Shown in pieces: positions 54,916-63,651 of a stretch of 64,000 bases of DNA (its first letter is position 1; every line of letters begins with the position of its first letter). The notes below the pieces were generated by a model that searched no databases, was not told where the DNA came from, and worked only from the letters and a program-made list of their open reading frames with translations. The position numbers and the translations under genes are program-made. This DNA comes from Ruegeria conchae (lineage in GTDB: Bacteria > Pseudomonadota > Alphaproteobacteria > Rhodobacterales > Rhodobacteraceae). The stretch covers positions 124,001 to 188,000 of the forward strand of contig NZ_AEYW01000022.1 of the NCBI RefSeq assembly GCF_000192475.1. The letters are read 5' to 3'.

Positions 54916-56406
54916 TCAATCAAGGCGCAAACCGCGTGCCGTCCAATAGACAAAATCTGTGCCTTCAATAGATTGCCGATCCAATCCGGAAAGCACATCT
55001 GAGAACTGGTTAAGTTCTTGGGCTCGGCAAACCCCTCTCAAAGGACCGGAAGTATAGCCAAATCTTTTGAGGTAGCCCGGTAAATCAGAGTGCCTCATAT
55101 ACACGAACCGTCGGTCGGGTGACGCGTACACTGAGGCGGCACCCAAGGGCAATCGGTGTCTGTTTTTGAAACCGCATACAACAAGTGTTTCATCTGGCTG
55201 ATGGGTTGATTGCAACGGCGAAAGCAGATCCTGCAGGTCTATGCCGAACTGTTCTGCAGTGTTGGGATGACTATAATCAACCGTACGTTTGATCGGACCC
55301 TGCTCGGAAAAACACAACACCGCCAGCAGTAAGGCCCGCACCCAAAGCCGTTTTGAGATCAGCAAGATGCCCCAAGCTGCGCCCACCATCAACATTGGCA
55401 ATATCAACAAAGTATAGCGATCATAGACCTTTCCCGATGCCATCCACATTGCCAGGAAAAAGAACAATGCGATCCCGGCAGGGGCAAGCAGCCGTGGTCG
55501 GCCGAGTGCGAAGGGCAGGGCGCAAAGGCCTAAAATACCCGCAAACCTTAAGACTGGTGCATTACCCAGGATGATTTCTGACAGCTTCTTTAGACTTCGA
55601 TCTGACACGGTGGGCGCAAACCGGTGTAGCATTTCACCGCGCACACTGCCTTGAAACTCGGTACCAAAACCTAAGCGCAGGTACTGGAACAACGGCCATA
55701 GAAATGCCAGCAGTAAACAGGCCACCATGGTCCACTGGAAGGTTTTGTTTCTTAGAATCTCGCTTACGGGTCGATCCTGCCAGCGCCGGGTTAGAGCAAG
55801 TGTCAGGAGTGCCAGAGCCAAAAATGCGAGTGGGGTCGGACTTTTCTGCAATCCAGCCAGAAACACAGTGACCCCGAACCATGGCCACAACTTTGGACGC
55901 TCGAACGCGGCAAGCATCGTGACCACCCCCAAGGTGGAAAAAAGCATTGCCCCGCTATCCAGCATGGCCGATGTCGCATGTCCCCAGAAGTTTTTTGAAC
56001 TGGACACAAGCAACACCGCAGGCAACATCAGCCAAGGTTGATCGGGAACCATAACTCGGGCGAGCAAAGCCGTTGCAATCAGCGACCCAAGCGCAAACAG
56101 CATCGAAGGCAGATGCAGGGCCAGCATGTGCGACATTCCCTGCTCGATCAATGCCGCTGTCATCCAATATTGAAGGGGTGGTTTTTTTAGGCTGGGCTCA
56201 TTCTGAGAATATACGGTAAGCCAGTCATTGTTGCGGATGAAACCCAGGCTGCGGTCATAAGTAAAAAATTCATCAATCTTTGACAGGCCATCTTGCCCCA
56301 ACCCGGACATGTACCAGCACCACAACAATGCGATGGTGATGCCTGTTATTGCATAGGGTAGCCATTTGTGGGTCTGCAAATGTTCGATGCCCGAATTTTG
56401 GACCAC
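54916..56406 (-). CDS. ArnT-like family 39 glycosyltransferase
   Basis: A 496-residue integral membrane transferase that uses a lipid-linked sugar. The GTG at 56406 follows AGAGGA eight bases upstream. The catalytic acidic loop is SKIDEFFTYDRSLGFIRNND, and SLKKPPLQYWMTAALIE and SGKVYDRYTLLILPMLMVG are characteristic of the PMT/ArnT family. About 12 membrane segments are followed by a periplasmic domain. It is divergent from the GT2 and LAB_N genes, which probably make its lipid-linked donor. A role in modifying lipid A or another surface glycan is inferred. Confidence 0.88.
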   Translation of the reverse strand: MVQNSGIEHLQTHKWLPYAITGITIALLWCWYMSGLGQDGLSKIDEFFTYDRSLGFIRNNDWLTVYSQNEPSLKKPPLQYWMTAALIEQGMSHMLALHLPSMLFALGSLIATALLARVMVPDQPWLMLPAVLLVSSSKNFWGHATSAMLDSGAMLFSTLGVVTMLAAFERPKLWPWFGVTVFLAGLQKSPTPLAFLALALLTLALTRRWQDRPVSEILRNKTFQWTMVACLLLAFLWPLFQYLRLGFGTEFQGSVRGEMLHRFAPTVSDRSLKKLSEIILGNAPVLRFAGILGLCALPFALGRPRLLAPAGIALFFFLAMWMASGKVYDRYTLLILPMLMVGAAWGILLISKRLWVRALLLAVLCFSEQGPIKRTVDYSHPNTAEQFGIDLQDLLSPLQSTHQPDETLVVCGFKNRHRLPLGAASVYASPDRRFVYMRHSDLPGYLKRFGYTSGPLRGVCRAQELNQFSDVLSGLDRQSIEGTDFVYWTARGLRLD

Positions 56407-56523
56407 TCTGGTTATCCTCTGACTTGTTGTAATATGATGTGTTTTGGACTAGGCGAGTACTTGAATTTCGGGGTCTGATCAATCACAAACCCCGGTGACT
56501 GTATCCAAGAAGCTTTGATTGCG

Positions 56524-57285
56524 ATGTCGACCGAACCTAAGGAAAACGCTGATAATCGACCCACAGTTTCGGTTGTGATTCCCATGCATAATGAGCAAGG
56601 GGCCGCTGCTGGATTGATTCAGGGGATCTGCGACGCCGCTTCTGATCTTCCTGCGTTCGAGATCATCGCGGTTGATGATGGTTCGACCGATGGTACCTTT
56701 GCGGCGCTGCAGGAGATGCAGAAAGAATGCCCGCAGTTGCGCATACTACGGCATAAAACGGCAGGTGGGCAAAGTGCCGCTGTCCATTCTGGCGTCAAGG
56801 CCGCGCGCGCCGATATCTGTTGCACTCTGGATGGCGATGGACAGAACCCGCCAGAAGAACTGCCCAAGATCTGGGCGCCGCTGGTATCTGGCGATGATGC
56901 GCAGGTCGGTCTTGTGGCGGGGCAACGGGTCGGTCGGAAAGATACCGCATCAAAAAAGCTCGCCTCGCGATTTGCGAATGCCTTGAGGGGCTGGATGCTG
57001 AAAGACGGTACTCGCGATACGGGTTGCGGATTCAAGGCGTTCAGAACGCAGGCGTTCCTTGATCTACCGTTTTTCAACCATATGCATCGATACCTGCCAG
57101 CGCTGTTCAAAGCCTACGGATGGAATGTTGCACTGGTTGATGTGGCGCATCAGCAGCGCATGACCGGTGAGTCAAAATACACCAATTTCGGGCGGGCCAT
57201 GGTCGGCATTTGGGATTTGTTCGGCGTTGTCTGGCTGACCCGCCGCGCCAAATCTGTTTCAGCAACCGAGGCAAACCGGTCGTGA
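56524..57285 (+). CDS. family 2 glycosyltransferase (dolichol-phosphate-mannose synthase type)
   Basis: A 253-residue GT2 enzyme that would transfer a sugar to a polyprenyl phosphate. MSTEPKENADNRPTVSVVIP at 56524 is the start; a TTG lies three codons earlier. FEIIAVDDGSTDGTFAALQE and CTLDGDGQNPPEELPKIWAP carry the two donor-binding regions, and the acceptor segment is RDTGCGFKAFRTQAFLDLPF. There is no membrane anchor. Its TGA overlaps the GTG of the LAB_N gene, so the two are coupled. With the divergent ArnT-like gene it forms a lipid-sugar pathway. Confidence 0.9.
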   Translation: MSTEPKENADNRPTVSVVIPMHNEQGAAAGLIQGICDAASDLPAFEIIAVDDGSTDGTFAALQEMQKECPQLRILRHKTAGGQSAAVHSGVKAARADICCTLDGDGQNPPEELPKIWAPLVSGDDAQVGLVAGQRVGRKDTASKKLASRFANALRGWMLKDGTRDTGCGFKAFRTQAFLDLPFFNHMHRYLPALFKAYGWNVALVDVAHQQRMTGESKYTNFGRAMVGIWDLFGVVWLTRRAKSVSATEANRS

Positions 57286-57581
57286 AAGAAACCATTCTGG
57301 AAATCCTGCACGTCGACAGCCCGACCGAGGCCCTTTGGGTATTCATCGGTCTGGCTGGTCAATTGATGTTCAGCGCTCGTTTCATCGTTCAGTGGATTAC
57401 ATCAGAACGCGCAAAGAAATCGGTCATACCGATGGCCTTCTGGTATCTTTCGATTGGCGGCGGGCTGATACTTCTCAGCTATGCGATCTATCGCCGTGAT
57501 CCAGTGTTTATTCTGGGCCAGTCGATGGGTTTGTCGATCTACCTACGCAACATCTTCCTGATCCGGGCCGAGAAGCGCTGA
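57282..57581 (+). CDS. LAB_N (lipid-A-disaccharide-synthase N-terminal-like) membrane protein
   Basis: A 99-residue membrane protein, probably three segments, of the LAB_N family. It starts at a GTG overlapping the GT2 stop as GTGA. WVFIGLAGQLMFSARFIVQW, SVIPMAFWYLSIGGGLILLS and GQSMGLSIYLRNIFLI match the family. Such proteins are found next to GT2 and ArnT-type enzymes and are thought to help flip or handle lipid-linked sugars. Confidence 0.9.
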   Translation: MKETILEILHVDSPTEALWVFIGLAGQLMFSARFIVQWITSERAKKSVIPMAFWYLSIGGGLILLSYAIYRRDPVFILGQSMGLSIYLRNIFLIRAEKR

Positions 57582-57752
57582 TTAGGACTTCGCTTGCACT
57601 ATTCAAACATTCTTCGGACTTGACTGGTTGCCCCGTTCAGCGGGTCGCAGCCGACGTCAGGCTTGTGTGAATAACCCTTTCTTGTTTCTGGGATATTTGT
57701 GCTAGTATCGCACGCATAGATTATTTCATTTTGTTTCAGGAGGTCGTTTCCT

Positions 57753-58388
57753 TTGCCCGATACCTCATACCGGCAGTTCAAGCTGCGCCCTCTGGAAAAG
57801 GCTGATCTTGAGATCGTGACCCGCTGGTTTCAGGATGCTCAAGACCTAGCTCTGTTCGACAGAACCACGCGAATTCCGCAAAATTTGACGCAAACCGAAC
57901 ACGCATGGGAAGGCGCTGTTGGCATTTCTAACAGAGAGGAAAAATGTTGGTTTGTGATTGAAAATGATGATCGAGATGCGGTGGGCGTGGTTGGTCTCGA
58001 ATCGATTTCACCCTTCAATCGGGATGCGGTTGTTCCGGTTTTTGTAGAAAAGTCATTGCGGCGTCAGGGCGTGGCGGTGCGAGCTGTTGCATTGATGTTA
58101 GATTTTGCCTTTCAGCAATTAGGACTTAACCGGATAACTTCTTATTATCGGGCCGACAATCACGGCAGCCGCGATCTGATCAGTCGATTGGGTTGCCAGA
58201 TCGAAGGCACGATGCGGCAGGCTTGGTTCGCGGACGGGCAGTTTCACGACATGGTGGTCGTCGGTATGTTGCAACAGGACTGGGCTGAGCGTCGGAACGT
58301 GTTGGCACAGGAACTGGGCCGGGAAACGGTGGTCAGTTTTGGGGCAACAGGCATGTCCTGGCCGCCTGAATGCGGTTCTGCTACTTGA
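57753..58388 (+). CDS. GNAT-family acetyltransferase (RimJ/RimL-like)
   Basis: A 211-residue acetyltransferase starting at a TTG, supported by AGGAGGT eight bases upstream. Typical GNAT elements are FKLRPLEKADLEIVTRWF at the N-terminus, VVPVFVEKSLRRQGVAVRAV (the CoA-binding R-x-x-G-x-A loop) and LGLNRITSYYRADNHGSRDL. It may acetylate protein N-termini or small amines. It is a single-gene unit with no informative neighbours. Confidence 0.85.
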   Translation: MPDTSYRQFKLRPLEKADLEIVTRWFQDAQDLALFDRTTRIPQNLTQTEHAWEGAVGISNREEKCWFVIENDDRDAVGVVGLESISPFNRDAVVPVFVEKSLRRQGVAVRAVALMLDFAFQQLGLNRITSYYRADNHGSRDLISRLGCQIEGTMRQAWFADGQFHDMVVVGMLQQDWAERRNVLAQELGRETVVSFGATGMSWPPECGSAT

Positions 58389-58457
58389 AATGATGCGAAT
58401 TTTGCTTGGTATATTATTAAAACGCTCTTGTCGGAATCGACGAGACCACGCAGTTGA

Positions 58458-60236
58458 GTGCACCCAGTGAATACGACCGGTTCGGACACTTCAATCAGAC
58501 AAAAGCTTGGGGCGGTGCTGTTTGCCGATGTTGTTGGCTATTCCCGCTTGATGAGTGAGAACGAGATGGATACGTATAACGCGTTGAAATCTCTTTTGTT
58601 CCAGCTCGAAGAGACTTGCTCGAAGTATCAGGGCAAAATCATTGAGGTGCGCGGCGACGGCATTCTTGCATTGTTTGATACGGCCACCAGCGCGGTTGAA
58701 TTCAGCATCGAACTGCATCGAATTGCGGCCGAGCATAATCTGACGCGGCCGGACGGCCAGCACATTAAATTCCGTGCGGGCGTTCATTTGGGCGAGGTTT
58801 TGATGGATGAGCGTGGCATCCACGGCGACAACGTCAACATCGCCGCCCGCCTGCAAGAGATTGCCGAGCCCGAGCGGGTTTTTGTCAGTGCGGCCGTTTA
58901 TGAGCAGATCCGCAACCGGCTGCGTTATGGCTATGAATTCCTTGGCCCCAAACAGCTCAAGAACATCATGTCTCCGGTCGCGACCTACTGTGTTCGAACC
59001 GAGGTCGAAGGAGCGACAATGGCCGCCACCTTGCGTCCTGAGATGCAGTTGGAAGTGCTCGAACGGCCCGATATCCCCTCGGTCGCAGTATTGCCGTTTG
59101 CCAGTCAAGGTGGTGAGGAAGATGATAACTGGGTCGCCGAAGGGCTGACCGATGACATCATCATGAACCTGTCCAAGTTCCGGAACCTGTTCATCATCGC
59201 CCGAAACTCGTCCTTCTTCTTCAAAACCCAGTCAATGTCGCCTCAGGAAGCTGCCCGGCGCCTAAACGTGCGCTACATCGCGCGCGGCAGCGTGCGCCGA
59301 TCATCCAGCAGAATCCGGATCACGGCCGAGCTGATTGACGCCAACACTGAACGCACCATTTGGGGCGAGAGGTTTGACCGCAAGCTCGACGATATATTCG
59401 ACATTCTGGACGAAGTGACTGAATGCATTGTTGCAGCCACCGCGGTGATGATCGAGTCGCATGAAAAACAGCGTATGGTACAGGCGATCCCGTCGGACTT
59501 GCGGGCCTATGGGTCTGTCCTTCAGGGGCAGCATCATATCTTCAAGTACACACGCAACGATAACCGCAAGGCACAGCATTGCTATGAATCCGCTCTTGAG
59601 CGTGACGGCGGCTATGCACGTGCTGCAGCAGCCCTGTCGCGCACGTTGAATATTGATTGGCGCTATTCGTGGACTGAAGACCCAAACAGCGCGCTCGACA
59701 AGGCACTATCGTTGGCCCAACGTGCCGTGGAACTCGACCCGACCGATGCACGGGGGTTTGGAGAGCTGGGTTATGTACAACTCTATCGAAAAGAGTTCGA
59801 TTCCGCGATCGAATCCTACAAGCGCGCCCTGCAGCTGAACCCCAACGACGCGGATATGCACTCGGACTACGCAGACGCACTAGCTCATTGGGGAGATAAC
59901 GATACTGCGATCAAGCATCTGCAACAGGCAATGCGCCTTAACCCGTATTTCCCTGATCAATATCTGTGGCATCTAGGCGGAGCCTATTACAACCTCAAGC
60001 GCTACGACGACGTGATCGCGTGCGTGAACAAGATGAACAACCCGACCGAAGGGCAGCGCGTACTGGCCGCCAGCTACGCTCATAAGGGCGAACTGGATAT
60101 GGCCCGCCAGATCGCTGACAAACACCGTGCGGCGCATCCTAATTTCTCACTCTCGCGCTGGGCCAAGGTTCAACCAGACCGCCTGTCCGACGATACGCAG
60201 CATTTTGTCGAAGGTTTGAAAAAGGCTGGATTCTGA
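58458..60236 (+). CDS. class III cyclase-fold protein with TolB-like and TPR regions
   Basis: A 592-residue protein like the one at 38594-40816 but without a membrane segment, so probably cytoplasmic. It starts at a GTG (58458, or 58467). The cyclase domain spans 15-190 (LFADVVGYSRL with Asp24, VRGDGILALF with Asp67, DNVNIAARLQEI with Asn127 and Arg131). A TolB-like part (SVAVLPFASQGGEEDDNWVA) and TPR units (FDSAIESYKRALQLNPNDAD) follow. Glu63 stands where the purine-specifying Lys normally is. Two proteins of the same architecture in 20 kb suggest paralogy. Confidence 0.88.
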   Translation: MHPVNTTGSDTSIRQKLGAVLFADVVGYSRLMSENEMDTYNALKSLLFQLEETCSKYQGKIIEVRGDGILALFDTATSAVEFSIELHRIAAEHNLTRPDGQHIKFRAGVHLGEVLMDERGIHGDNVNIAARLQEIAEPERVFVSAAVYEQIRNRLRYGYEFLGPKQLKNIMSPVATYCVRTEVEGATMAATLRPEMQLEVLERPDIPSVAVLPFASQGGEEDDNWVAEGLTDDIIMNLSKFRNLFIIARNSSFFFKTQSMSPQEAARRLNVRYIARGSVRRSSSRIRITAELIDANTERTIWGERFDRKLDDIFDILDEVTECIVAATAVMIESHEKQRMVQAIPSDLRAYGSVLQGQHHIFKYTRNDNRKAQHCYESALERDGGYARAAAALSRTLNIDWRYSWTEDPNSALDKALSLAQRAVELDPTDARGFGELGYVQLYRKEFDSAIESYKRALQLNPNDADMHSDYADALAHWGDNDTAIKHLQQAMRLNPYFPDQYLWHLGGAYYNLKRYDDVIACVNKMNNPTEGQRVLAASYAHKGELDMARQIADKHRAAHPNFSLSRWAKVQPDRLSDDTQHFVEGLKKAGF

Positions 60237-60328
60237 GAGGCAAGAACGGATGCGTCCTGCGCCGCCGCCTTTCATCCGGCGCGGTGTCCGATGCAACGAC
60301 GCACAATTAGAAGTTTCCGCAGGTAACC

Positions 60329-60592
60329 ATGAATATATCAATAACTGAACAACGCGTCCTGCACATGTTGGCTCAAGGCGGAACAATCCGCCACGAACGC
60401 AATCCCAATGGAAAAATAGTGCATGTTGTGTGCAATACGCTTGACAGATCCCTGCTATCCGACTGCACGTTCGACATCATTGGTAAACTGCGCCGTAAGC
60501 GCTTGACCGTGTCGCGAAACTCCGGCTCTAACAGCATATCGGCTATCGGTCGCCGCTCTGTTGGGCGACAGCTAAGCAACAGAACAGCATGA
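60329..60592 (+). CDS. TopAI/YjhX-family toxin
   Basis: An 87-residue protein of the YjhX family. It starts MNISITEQRVLHMLAQGGTI and contains LLSDCTFDIIGKLRRKRLTV, the family's most conserved region. In E. coli, YjhX (TopAI) inhibits DNA topoisomerase I and is neutralised by the adjacent YjhQ. The next gene here, 7 bp downstream, encodes a GNAT protein like YjhQ, so this looks like the same toxin-antitoxin pair. Confidence 0.85.
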   Translation: MNISITEQRVLHMLAQGGTIRHERNPNGKIVHVVCNTLDRSLLSDCTFDIIGKLRRKRLTVSRNSGSNSISAIGRRSVGRQLSNRTA

Positions 60593-60599
60593 TGATGTT

Positions 60600-61097
60600 A
60601 TGATAATACGTAACGAAACAGGCGCTGACATTGCGCTCATTCAGGCTGTCACTGAGGCAGCATTTGCTACAGCAGAGCACAGTTCAGGCACGGAAGCTGC
60701 TATAGTCGATGGCCTGCGCGAAGCTTCCGCTCTCACCTTGTCATTGGTCGCTGAGGAAGATGGGGAGCTGTTAGGCCACGCTGCATTTTCCCCGATCCTG
60801 ATTGATGGCAAAGACATGAATTGGTATGGCCTGGGGCCAGTATCCGTCCGCCCTGACCACCAGGGCAAAGGAATTGGTGGCGCTCTTATCCAAGATGGGC
60901 TGGGGAAGCTCCGCGCTCTGGATGCAAATGGATGTGTTGTTATGGGGCACCCGGATTATTATCCGCGTTTCGGGTTTGTACGAGATGACAGGCTTCGATT
61001 TGAAGGCGTGCCGCCCGAGTATTTCATGCAGCAAGTCTTAAATGGCAAACAACCTGACGGCGCGGTAACTTACCATCCCGCGTTTTTCATTGAGTAA
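60600..61097 (+). CDS. YjhQ-like GNAT protein, probable antitoxin of TopAI
   Basis: A 165-residue GNAT-fold protein. The N-terminus is MIIRNETGADIALIQAVTEA, the CoA-binding loop is VRPDHQGKGIGGALIQDGL, and GHPDYYPRFGFVRDDRLRFE is the usual YhbS/YjhQ-type C-terminal motif. It follows the YjhX-family gene by 7 bp. In E. coli the equivalent YjhQ counteracts the toxin, so an antitoxin role is likely, though the acetyltransferase site also looks intact. Confidence 0.85.
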   Translation: MIIRNETGADIALIQAVTEAAFATAEHSSGTEAAIVDGLREASALTLSLVAEEDGELLGHAAFSPILIDGKDMNWYGLGPVSVRPDHQGKGIGGALIQDGLGKLRALDANGCVVMGHPDYYPRFGFVRDDRLRFEGVPPEYFMQQVLNGKQPDGAVTYHPAFFIE

Positions 61098-61261
61098 TAA
61101 GTTTCGAAGCTTCGCCCCATGCAGAAATAGGGCGGTGCGACAAATCCTGGATTGGGTTCGAAGCTGACATAAAGTTGCTGCTGCCCACACACCTGCACGT
61201 ATGTGGCCAGCAACACTTGTCATATCAGGCTTAACCCAACAGCGCTTTGCTTAATCAGGCC

Positions 61262-62191
61262 CTATTCCCCGCGGGCCTTTGCACCGCTGACTTTGGCACC
61301 TGAAACTTTAGCACCCGACACTTTGGCTCCGCTGACCTTGGCGCCAGAAACCTTGGCCCCGCTCACCTTGGCACCCGATACCTTGGCTCCAGCCATCATT
61401 GGCGCGTCGTATTCGAAATAGACGTCCAGAAGTACTTCCTCGATCTGACCGGCGGCAATATCCATGCGGATGGTGTAGTCGGCCTGATCATAGTTCCAGA
61501 CACGGATGTCATTCGCCATCTGGTAGTCCGCGGCTGCAACACCTGATACCGATGGGTTCATCGGGGCACGTGCCGCCTGTTGCGTGGTGTCCTGGGCGTC
61601 GGCGTCATTGCTGGTTTGCAGCTTGAACCCATAGGGCAGGTTGCCACCCGTGGCGCTGTCGCCTGCACCATGTACTAGAAAGATCGTCGGTTCCGGCATT
61701 TCGTAATAGGTGCCGTCATATGCGAAGCCATAGATTCGGGCCAGCCGGGCATCGCCTCCGAACTGGTCCCCGATGAAGTTGTTGACGCCGCGACCCTTTC
61801 TGCGGTCATCTTGTTCAACAAACAACTGCTTGCTGTGGCTGTTTGCTGTCTGCTGCCAGAATGTGTGTTTGAAAACGCGTCCCCGACGAACGTAGACAAA
61901 TGATTCAAAAGAGACCTTCTTACGTTTGTCCAGTTTCAGCTTGTCGCCGTCGTTCTGGTCCTTGATGATCTTGTAAATCCCGGACTTGTTGTTTGCGCTG
62001 TCTCCAACCTGCACAAGAATCCGATCATCTTCGCGGACAGCCACACCATCAATCTTGGTGATCTCATCTGAAAAATCAAAATTCGTCGCCACCTCAATTG
62101 CCAGCCGGACCGATTTCTGCCGCAGTTTAAGATCGCTTAACTCTCGCCCAAACAATAATACCTCGGAAAAACTGAGTAACGACTCAGACAT
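61262..62191 (-). CDS. phage-fibre-like domain protein with an AKVSG-repeat tail
   Basis: A 309-residue protein. Residues 28-115 read like the short module found in phage tail-fibre and virion proteins: ITKIDGVAVREDDRILVQ, then NKSGIYKI, then SFVYVRRGRVFKHTFWQQ. A second domain (IYGFAYDGTYYEMPEPTIFL, VHGAGDSATGGNLPYGF) runs to about 268. The tail has seven GAKVS units and a partial eighth, ending GAKARGE. There is no signal peptide or membrane segment. It lies downstream of an M4-like protease gene on the same strand. I do not recognise the full architecture; structural or effector roles are equally possible. Confidence 0.75.
   Translation of the reverse strand: MSESLLSFSEVLLFGRELSDLKLRQKSVRLAIEVATNFDFSDEITKIDGVAVREDDRILVQVGDSANNKSGIYKIIKDQNDGDKLKLDKRKKVSFESFVYVRRGRVFKHTFWQQTANSHSKQLFVEQDDRRKGRGVNNFIGDQFGGDARLARIYGFAYDGTYYEMPEPTIFLVHGAGDSATGGNLPYGFKLQTSNDADAQDTTQQAARAPMNPSVSGVAAADYQMANDIRVWNYDQADYTIRMDIAAGQIEEVLLDVYFEYDAPMMAGAKVSGAKVSGAKVSGAKVSGAKVSGAKVSGAKVSGAKARGE
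61277..61390 (-). repeat. 15-base tandem repeats encoding GAKVS
   Basis: Seven full units (61286-61390) and the start of an eighth. Every unit differs at the DNA level but encodes the same five residues. Ser is written AGC three times and TCN four times, a change that needs more than one substitution. The peptide, not the DNA, has been conserved. Confidence 0.92.
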
Positions 62192-62328
62192 ATCACTTTC
62201 TCCCTATCGGGGGCTGACGGAGCTTTATGCCACGTCCGTCCCGGTTTGCGCATTGGTCTGCGCTTCGTTTGTCGAATTATCACCCCGTGCCCGTAACCTG
62301 ACATAAAACCGAGGTAAAAACAAAGACT

Positions 62329-63639
62329 TTAAGGTTCTTTTGGCTCGGGCGCTAGTGTTCGAACCGATGCTGCATGGCTCGACCCATCCGGCTTAGTCAG
62401 ACGTGGGCCAGGGCGTGCCAATCCGATGTCGCGCATGCGGAAATTGCCTTCGATGATCTGGCGGAATGCCCCTCCCGTGATCTCTTGGTCAACAACAACC
62501 AACGCACGCTCAACCCCGAAGTAGCTCAACATATCTGCATCCAGCATGTCCAAAGCGTCGGCAAGATAGGTTCCCAGCAAATCCCGCGCTTCTATCAGCG
62601 CAACGCGGAATCCTTCCGGGTCAGCGGCGTAATGCTCGTCGAATAAATCCTGCATGATCGCGTTGTATTCGTCAGAGCCTTCCAGCTCATCCGAAAGCTC
62701 CTCCATCTCGGGGTCGATCACATCATGTGCAACAAGCCGCTCGTGGTAGATATCGACCAGAATGTCGAACATCGCCCCGGTCAGCGGTTCCGACAGCGCG
62801 TGTTCACTGGACCAGCCATGTGAGAACTCGGACAGAGTCCGGTCATTAGCGGCGATGCGGATTTGCGAGTTTTGGGACAGCTCAGCAAAACGGCTGAGCC
62901 GGTTATAGGTATACAGGTTCCCGCGCGTGTTCTTCAGCAGTTCATCTACGACTGAACCGAAATGCAGTGATGCAAGCAGTGCCACCATATCTGCTGCTGA
63001 TTCATGAAATCCATAATACTCACCAGTTGCGTCCTCTTCTGACGGCATGCCGATGACGCTGTAGATGATGGCATGGCCGATCTCATGCGCCACGACGTCA
63101 AAATTAAGGCTATAGGGGCGGTATTCGTCGCCATGTTCTCGGGTGCCGCCGGTTTCCAGAAATCCCCAGCCGATATGCGCGTTATCAAGGCTGGGCAGTA
63201 GGGAAAGTTCCAACCGTTCAAAATCACGCTCGAAATGCCAGGGGATAGGGCGGCCGAAATAGCCCTCCCATACATCCATCGTAAAATGCGCTGCGCCAAA
63301 CAGATGGGCAGCTTCAAAGGCCGGATCGTCGGGATCGATATGGATAAAATTTCCGAACTCGTCGGGTTCAGGGGGCGGCAAGATATAGCCATCCCAGGCG
63401 GGCAGATACATCTCGGGCCCTTCTTCGCCTTCAATCATCGCGCCATAGGGGATCGTCTTGTCGACCGGGTACATCGCATACATTCGCGGTCCCGATGGGC
63501 CGGGTCCGATCGTACCCTGCGGGGCAGAGATCTCGACCAGTTCAGGTTTCGAATTCGGCTCTAAGAAGGGCGATTGCGGGTAAAGCAAGAACCGTGTGCC
63601 CGGAGTTTCGTTGTCCGAATAGTCGGGCCAGATCGTCAT
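62329..63639 (-). CDS. M4-like (thermolysin-type) zinc metalloprotease, no visible signal peptide
   Basis: A 436-residue protein with a gluzincin site: HEIGH at 185-189 and the third ligand Glu213 in GFHESAADMVALL, in the place of the M4 motif NExxSD. AHFTMDVWEGYFGR matches the M4 AHYYxxxxYDYYKxxxxR region, and FDVVAHEIGHA the M4 DVVxHExxH region. The N-terminal part is rich in Pro and Gly (for example PQSPFLEPNSKPELVEISAP). No signal peptide or propeptide is seen, unusual for an M4 enzyme. The fibre-like gene follows after 137 bp, and another gene precedes it. An effector or processing role is inferred. Confidence 0.78.
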   Translation of the reverse strand: MTIWPDYSDNETPGTRFLLYPQSPFLEPNSKPELVEISAPQGTIGPGPSGPRMYAMYPVDKTIPYGAMIEGEEGPEMYLPAWDGYILPPPEPDEFGNFIHIDPDDPAFEAAHLFGAAHFTMDVWEGYFGRPIPWHFERDFERLELSLLPSLDNAHIGWGFLETGGTREHGDEYRPYSLNFDVVAHEIGHAIIYSVIGMPSEEDATGEYYGFHESAADMVALLASLHFGSVVDELLKNTRGNLYTYNRLSRFAELSQNSQIRIAANDRTLSEFSHGWSSEHALSEPLTGAMFDILVDIYHERLVAHDVIDPEMEELSDELEGSDEYNAIMQDLFDEHYAADPEGFRVALIEARDLLGTYLADALDMLDADMLSYFGVERALVVVDQEITGGAFRQIIEGNFRMRDIGLARPGPRLTKPDGSSHAASVRTLAPEPKEP

Positions 63640-63651
63640 TGTCCCCTCCCG

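Noticed and set aside
61277..61390. Classical pentapeptide-repeat protein (A(D/N)LxX)
   Set aside because: The unit AKVSG is similar in length and in its Ala and Ser/Gly positions, but Lys and Val replace the Asp/Asn and Leu/Phe, and only about eight units are present; it is kept as a related possibility, not a call.
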